Source: Alphaproteobacteria bacterium (lineage in GTDB: Bacteria; Pseudomonadota; Alphaproteobacteria; Micropepsales; Micropepsaceae). From it: a stretch of 28,576 nucleotides of DNA. Position numbers and translations under genes: made by a program. This document shows, one piece after another, positions 25,545 through 28,576 of this stretch. The notes under the pieces are model-generated. The model worked only from the letters and a program-made list of their open reading frames with translations, was not told the DNA's origin and made no database searches. Where the stretch lies: contig DMER01000209.1 in the NCBI GenBank assembly GCA_003451645.1, positions 11,463 through 40,038 of the forward strand. Reading direction: 5' to 3'. Position 1 is the stretch's first letter, and every line of letters begins with the position of its first letter.

Positions 25545-26222
25545 TCAGCTGCCACGCCGCCAGATGAACCGGCCCACAAACAGCCCCATGATCGCGCCTC
25601 CAAATTGCGCTAGCAAGATAGAGGGCAGCGCGTCGATGATCACCGGATTGGTCTCCATGGTGGCGTAGGCGATGGCAAAAGTGAATGCCGGATTGATCAG
25701 AACCGCGCCATTGCTGGCCCAATAGGCGATGCCAAGCACCGCGCCCGCCAAGAGCGCGGCCTTGGCCGGGACAGACCTGCGCGTCCAAAGCAGAACCATA
25801 ATGAATGCCGCCGCTCCAAGCCATTCTCCAGCATAACGCTCATATGTCAGGGATGAGGTCACCCAGGCCGCCATTACAGGGTTGCCGAGAAGGCGCTCGA
25901 ACAGCTGTATGGCGATAATCGCACCAGCGATTTGCGCAATGGAGTATATCCAACTCGACGGCAAGCGCCGGTCAAACGCATAGGCTGCTGTAAGGACTGG
26001 ATTTACTTGCCCGTTCGACATGGGCTTGCCAACAGTCATCAAGACGGCCGTGACAAGTGCAAGGATCGCAGCCTGGGCCGGTATCGCAAGCGCGGCCTGA
26101 TGGGTGGGAAGGGCCTGCGTCCCCGCAATCGCCAGCAGCAGAGTGGCCGTCCAGGTCAAGGACAAGAGCCCCTCGACGATGCCACGCGGGACAATCCCTG
26201 GGTCTTCGATCTGCTCGGCCAT
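25545..26222 (-). CDS. Aquaporin/MIP family channel with non-canonical NPA motifs
   Basis: From the ATG at 26222 the protein has 225 residues, close to AqpZ (231), with six hydrophobic helices and the two half-helix loops of MIP channels. The first loop reads NGQVNPV (NPV at 74-76) instead of H-x-NPA. The second reads INPAFTF (NPA at 177-179) and has Phe where nearly all aquaporins and GlpF carry the selectivity-filter Arg. Water or small neutral solute transport is the family role; these changes suggest altered selectivity. In-frame ATGs at 26231 and 26300 exist, but a promoter-like element at 26290-26261 argues against 26300. It heads a probable operon with the DUF2817 gene and is divergent from argE. 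Confidence 0.8.
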   Translation of the reverse strand: MAEQIEDPGIVPRGIVEGLLSLTWTATLLLAIAGTQALPTHQAALAIPAQAAILALVTAVLMTVGKPMSNGQVNPVLTAAYAFDRRLPSSWIYSIAQIAGAIIAIQLFERLLGNPVMAAWVTSSLTYERYAGEWLGAAAFIMVLLWTRRSVPAKAALLAGAVLGIAYWASNGAVLINPAFTFAIAYATMETNPVIIDALPSILLAQFGGAIMGLFVGRFIWRRGS

Positions 26223-26260
26223 GGCTCCCATTCCGTTCCAGAATGCGGGATAGTTGCGTC

Positions 26261-26290
26261 TGTATATCAAAGCGAACAGCGTGAAGCCAA
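26261..26290 (-). promoter_or_regulatory. Putative sigma-70 promoter of the aquaporin-like gene
   Basis: On the minus strand TTGGCT (26290-26285), 18 bp, TATACA (26266-26261). Transcription would start near 26254, about 20-30 bp upstream of the ATGs at 26231 and 26222. This supports the shorter form of the channel protein. Confidence 0.45.
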
Positions 26291-26346
26291 TCATCCGCAT
26301 TTGGCGGGGCTTTCCTTCTGCGGGCCAGTTCCGCTAGCCTGAAGCG

Positions 26347-27497
26347 ATGTCACACACCATCCGACCCGAAACGCGCGCCATTCTCGAACGCCTTATCGCC
26401 TTCGATACGACAAGCCGAAACTCGAATCTGGCTTTGTTGGATTATGTGGCGGAGTATCTTGCGGGGTTTGGCGTCAAGGCCGAGCTGGTCTTTAATGACG
26501 AGCGGACAAAGGCCAATTTGTTCGCCACCATTGGGCCCACGGAGGCCGGCGGGATAGCCCTATCGGGGCATACGGATGTGGTGCCGGTCGACGATCAGGC
26601 TTGGTCCAGCGACCCTTGGACCTTGCGCGAGGCTGATGGCCGCCTCTATGGCCGCGGTACATCTGACATGAAGACCTTTAGTGCGCTGGCGCTTGCCTTT
26701 GTGCCGGATTTCCTCGCCGCTCGTCCCCGCCGTCCACTGCATTTGGTCTTGAGCCATGATGAGGAGGTTGGCTGCGTCGGTGTGCGCAGTCTCATCGCGC
26801 AGCTGGGCCAGCATCTGCCCAAGCCCGCGCTCTGTATCGTTGGCGAGCCCACAGACATGCAGGTCGTCAACGCGCATAAGGGGATCCGCTCCTTCCGCAC
26901 AGAGGTCCTCGGCCGCGAGGCGCACTCCAGTCAGACAGACAAAGGCGTCAACGCGGTCATGATCGCGGCGGAACTAATCATGAAGCTCAAAAGCCTCGCC
27001 GATGAGATGATCGCTCGCGGCGATCCGACCGGCCGCTTCGACCCACCCTATACGACCGTGCAGTGCGCGACGATTTCCGGCGGCACGGCGCTCAACATTC
27101 TGGCGCGGCGATGTTCGTTTCAATGGGAGTACCGGCATTTGCCCGGCACAGATGCTGACGACATTCACCGCCGCTTTGAGGCCTTTGTCGATTCTGAGAT
27201 GCGTCCGCGCATTCAGTCCGTGGCGCCAGAAGCCGATATCATCACGCAAGTGCGTTCACGCGTGCCGCCCCTGATACCTGAGACTGACAGTCCTGCGGAA
27301 ACCCTCGCCAAACATTTGGCCACGCAGAATGACGCGGCGGCTGTCTCCTATGGGACTGAGGCGGGCTTGTTTCAGGAGGTGGGCATTCCCACCATCATTT
27401 GCGGGCCAGGCTCCATCCTGCAGGCGCACAAGCCTGATGAGTGGATCAGTCTAGAGCAAGTGGCCTTGGGCGAAGCATTTATGGCGCGGCTTTGCCG

Positions 27498-27525
<28 letters not shown>
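26347..27525 (+). CDS. argE: Acetylornithine deacetylase (M20 family)
   Basis: This 392-residue enzyme removes the acetyl group from N-acetylornithine to give ornithine for arginine synthesis. M20 di-metal site residues are all present: H75 in SGHTDVVP, D107 in RGTSDMK, the general base E139 and ligand E140 in HDEEVG, E167 in GEPTD, and H361 in AHKPDEW. The lid domain interrupts the catalytic domain at about 180-290. RGTSDMKTF and the C-terminal IPTIICGPGSILQAHKPDEW favour ArgE over DapE. Co-location with argF at the right edge supports the assignment. The last 28 bp overlap the 3' end of the convergent hslO gene. The ribosome site is weak. Confidence 0.88.

Positions 27526-28576
<1,051 letters not shown>

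Overview
This 28.6 kb window looks like a chromosomal segment of a GC-rich alphaproteobacterium. The evidence is indirect: an SOS box of the alphaproteobacterial form (GTTC-N7-GTTC) upstream of an imuA-imuB-dnaE2 mutagenesis operon, a full CtrA-type site (TTAA-N7-TTAAC) upstream of a chemotaxis receptor, and an argF-hslO pair. I cannot name the genus; a stalked, budding or otherwise dimorphic lineage (Caulobacterales, Hyphomonadaceae or relatives) would fit. I see no rRNA, tRNA, CRISPR array, insertion sequence or phage gene.

Layout. 1-3.8 kb: an astacin-type secreted metalloprotease (running off the left edge) divergent from a lipoprotein M1 aminopeptidase. 3.8-5.8 kb: an aldehyde dehydrogenase, then a ParD-like antitoxin followed by a collapsed ParE toxin remnant. 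5.8-8.0 kb (minus strand): a three-gene operon joined by ATGA overlaps, made of a CueR-type copper sensor, an outer-membrane beta-barrel candidate and a cytochrome c', with a perfect CueR/MerR operator in front. 8.0-11.7 kb: arfB, then divergently a TetR regulator, two glutathione S-transferase family genes and a membrane protein of unknown function. 11.7-13.7 kb (minus): an ArsM-type arsenite methyltransferase with a radical SAM enzyme 13 bp downstream. 13.8-19.3 kb (minus): imuA, imuB, dnaE2 under LexA control. 19.4-23.4 kb: a chemoreceptor carrying a C-terminal PilZ (c-di-GMP) domain, and a large helical-repeat membrane protein. 23.4-26.2 kb: a DUF1272 zinc-binding miniprotein, a secreted duplicated Cys-rich protein, an M14-like DUF2817 hydrolase and an unusual aquaporin-family channel. 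26.3-28.6 kb: argE converging on hslO, with the 3' end of argF at the right edge.

Functionally, several blocks deal with stress and toxic compounds: copper sensing, arsenic methylation, GSTs and SOS mutagenesis. The right end is arginine biosynthesis plus redox chaperone housekeeping. The least explained parts are the CueR-controlled barrel/cytochrome c' pair, the ArsM/radical SAM pair, the duplicated Cys-rich secreted protein and the channel with altered NPA motifs.
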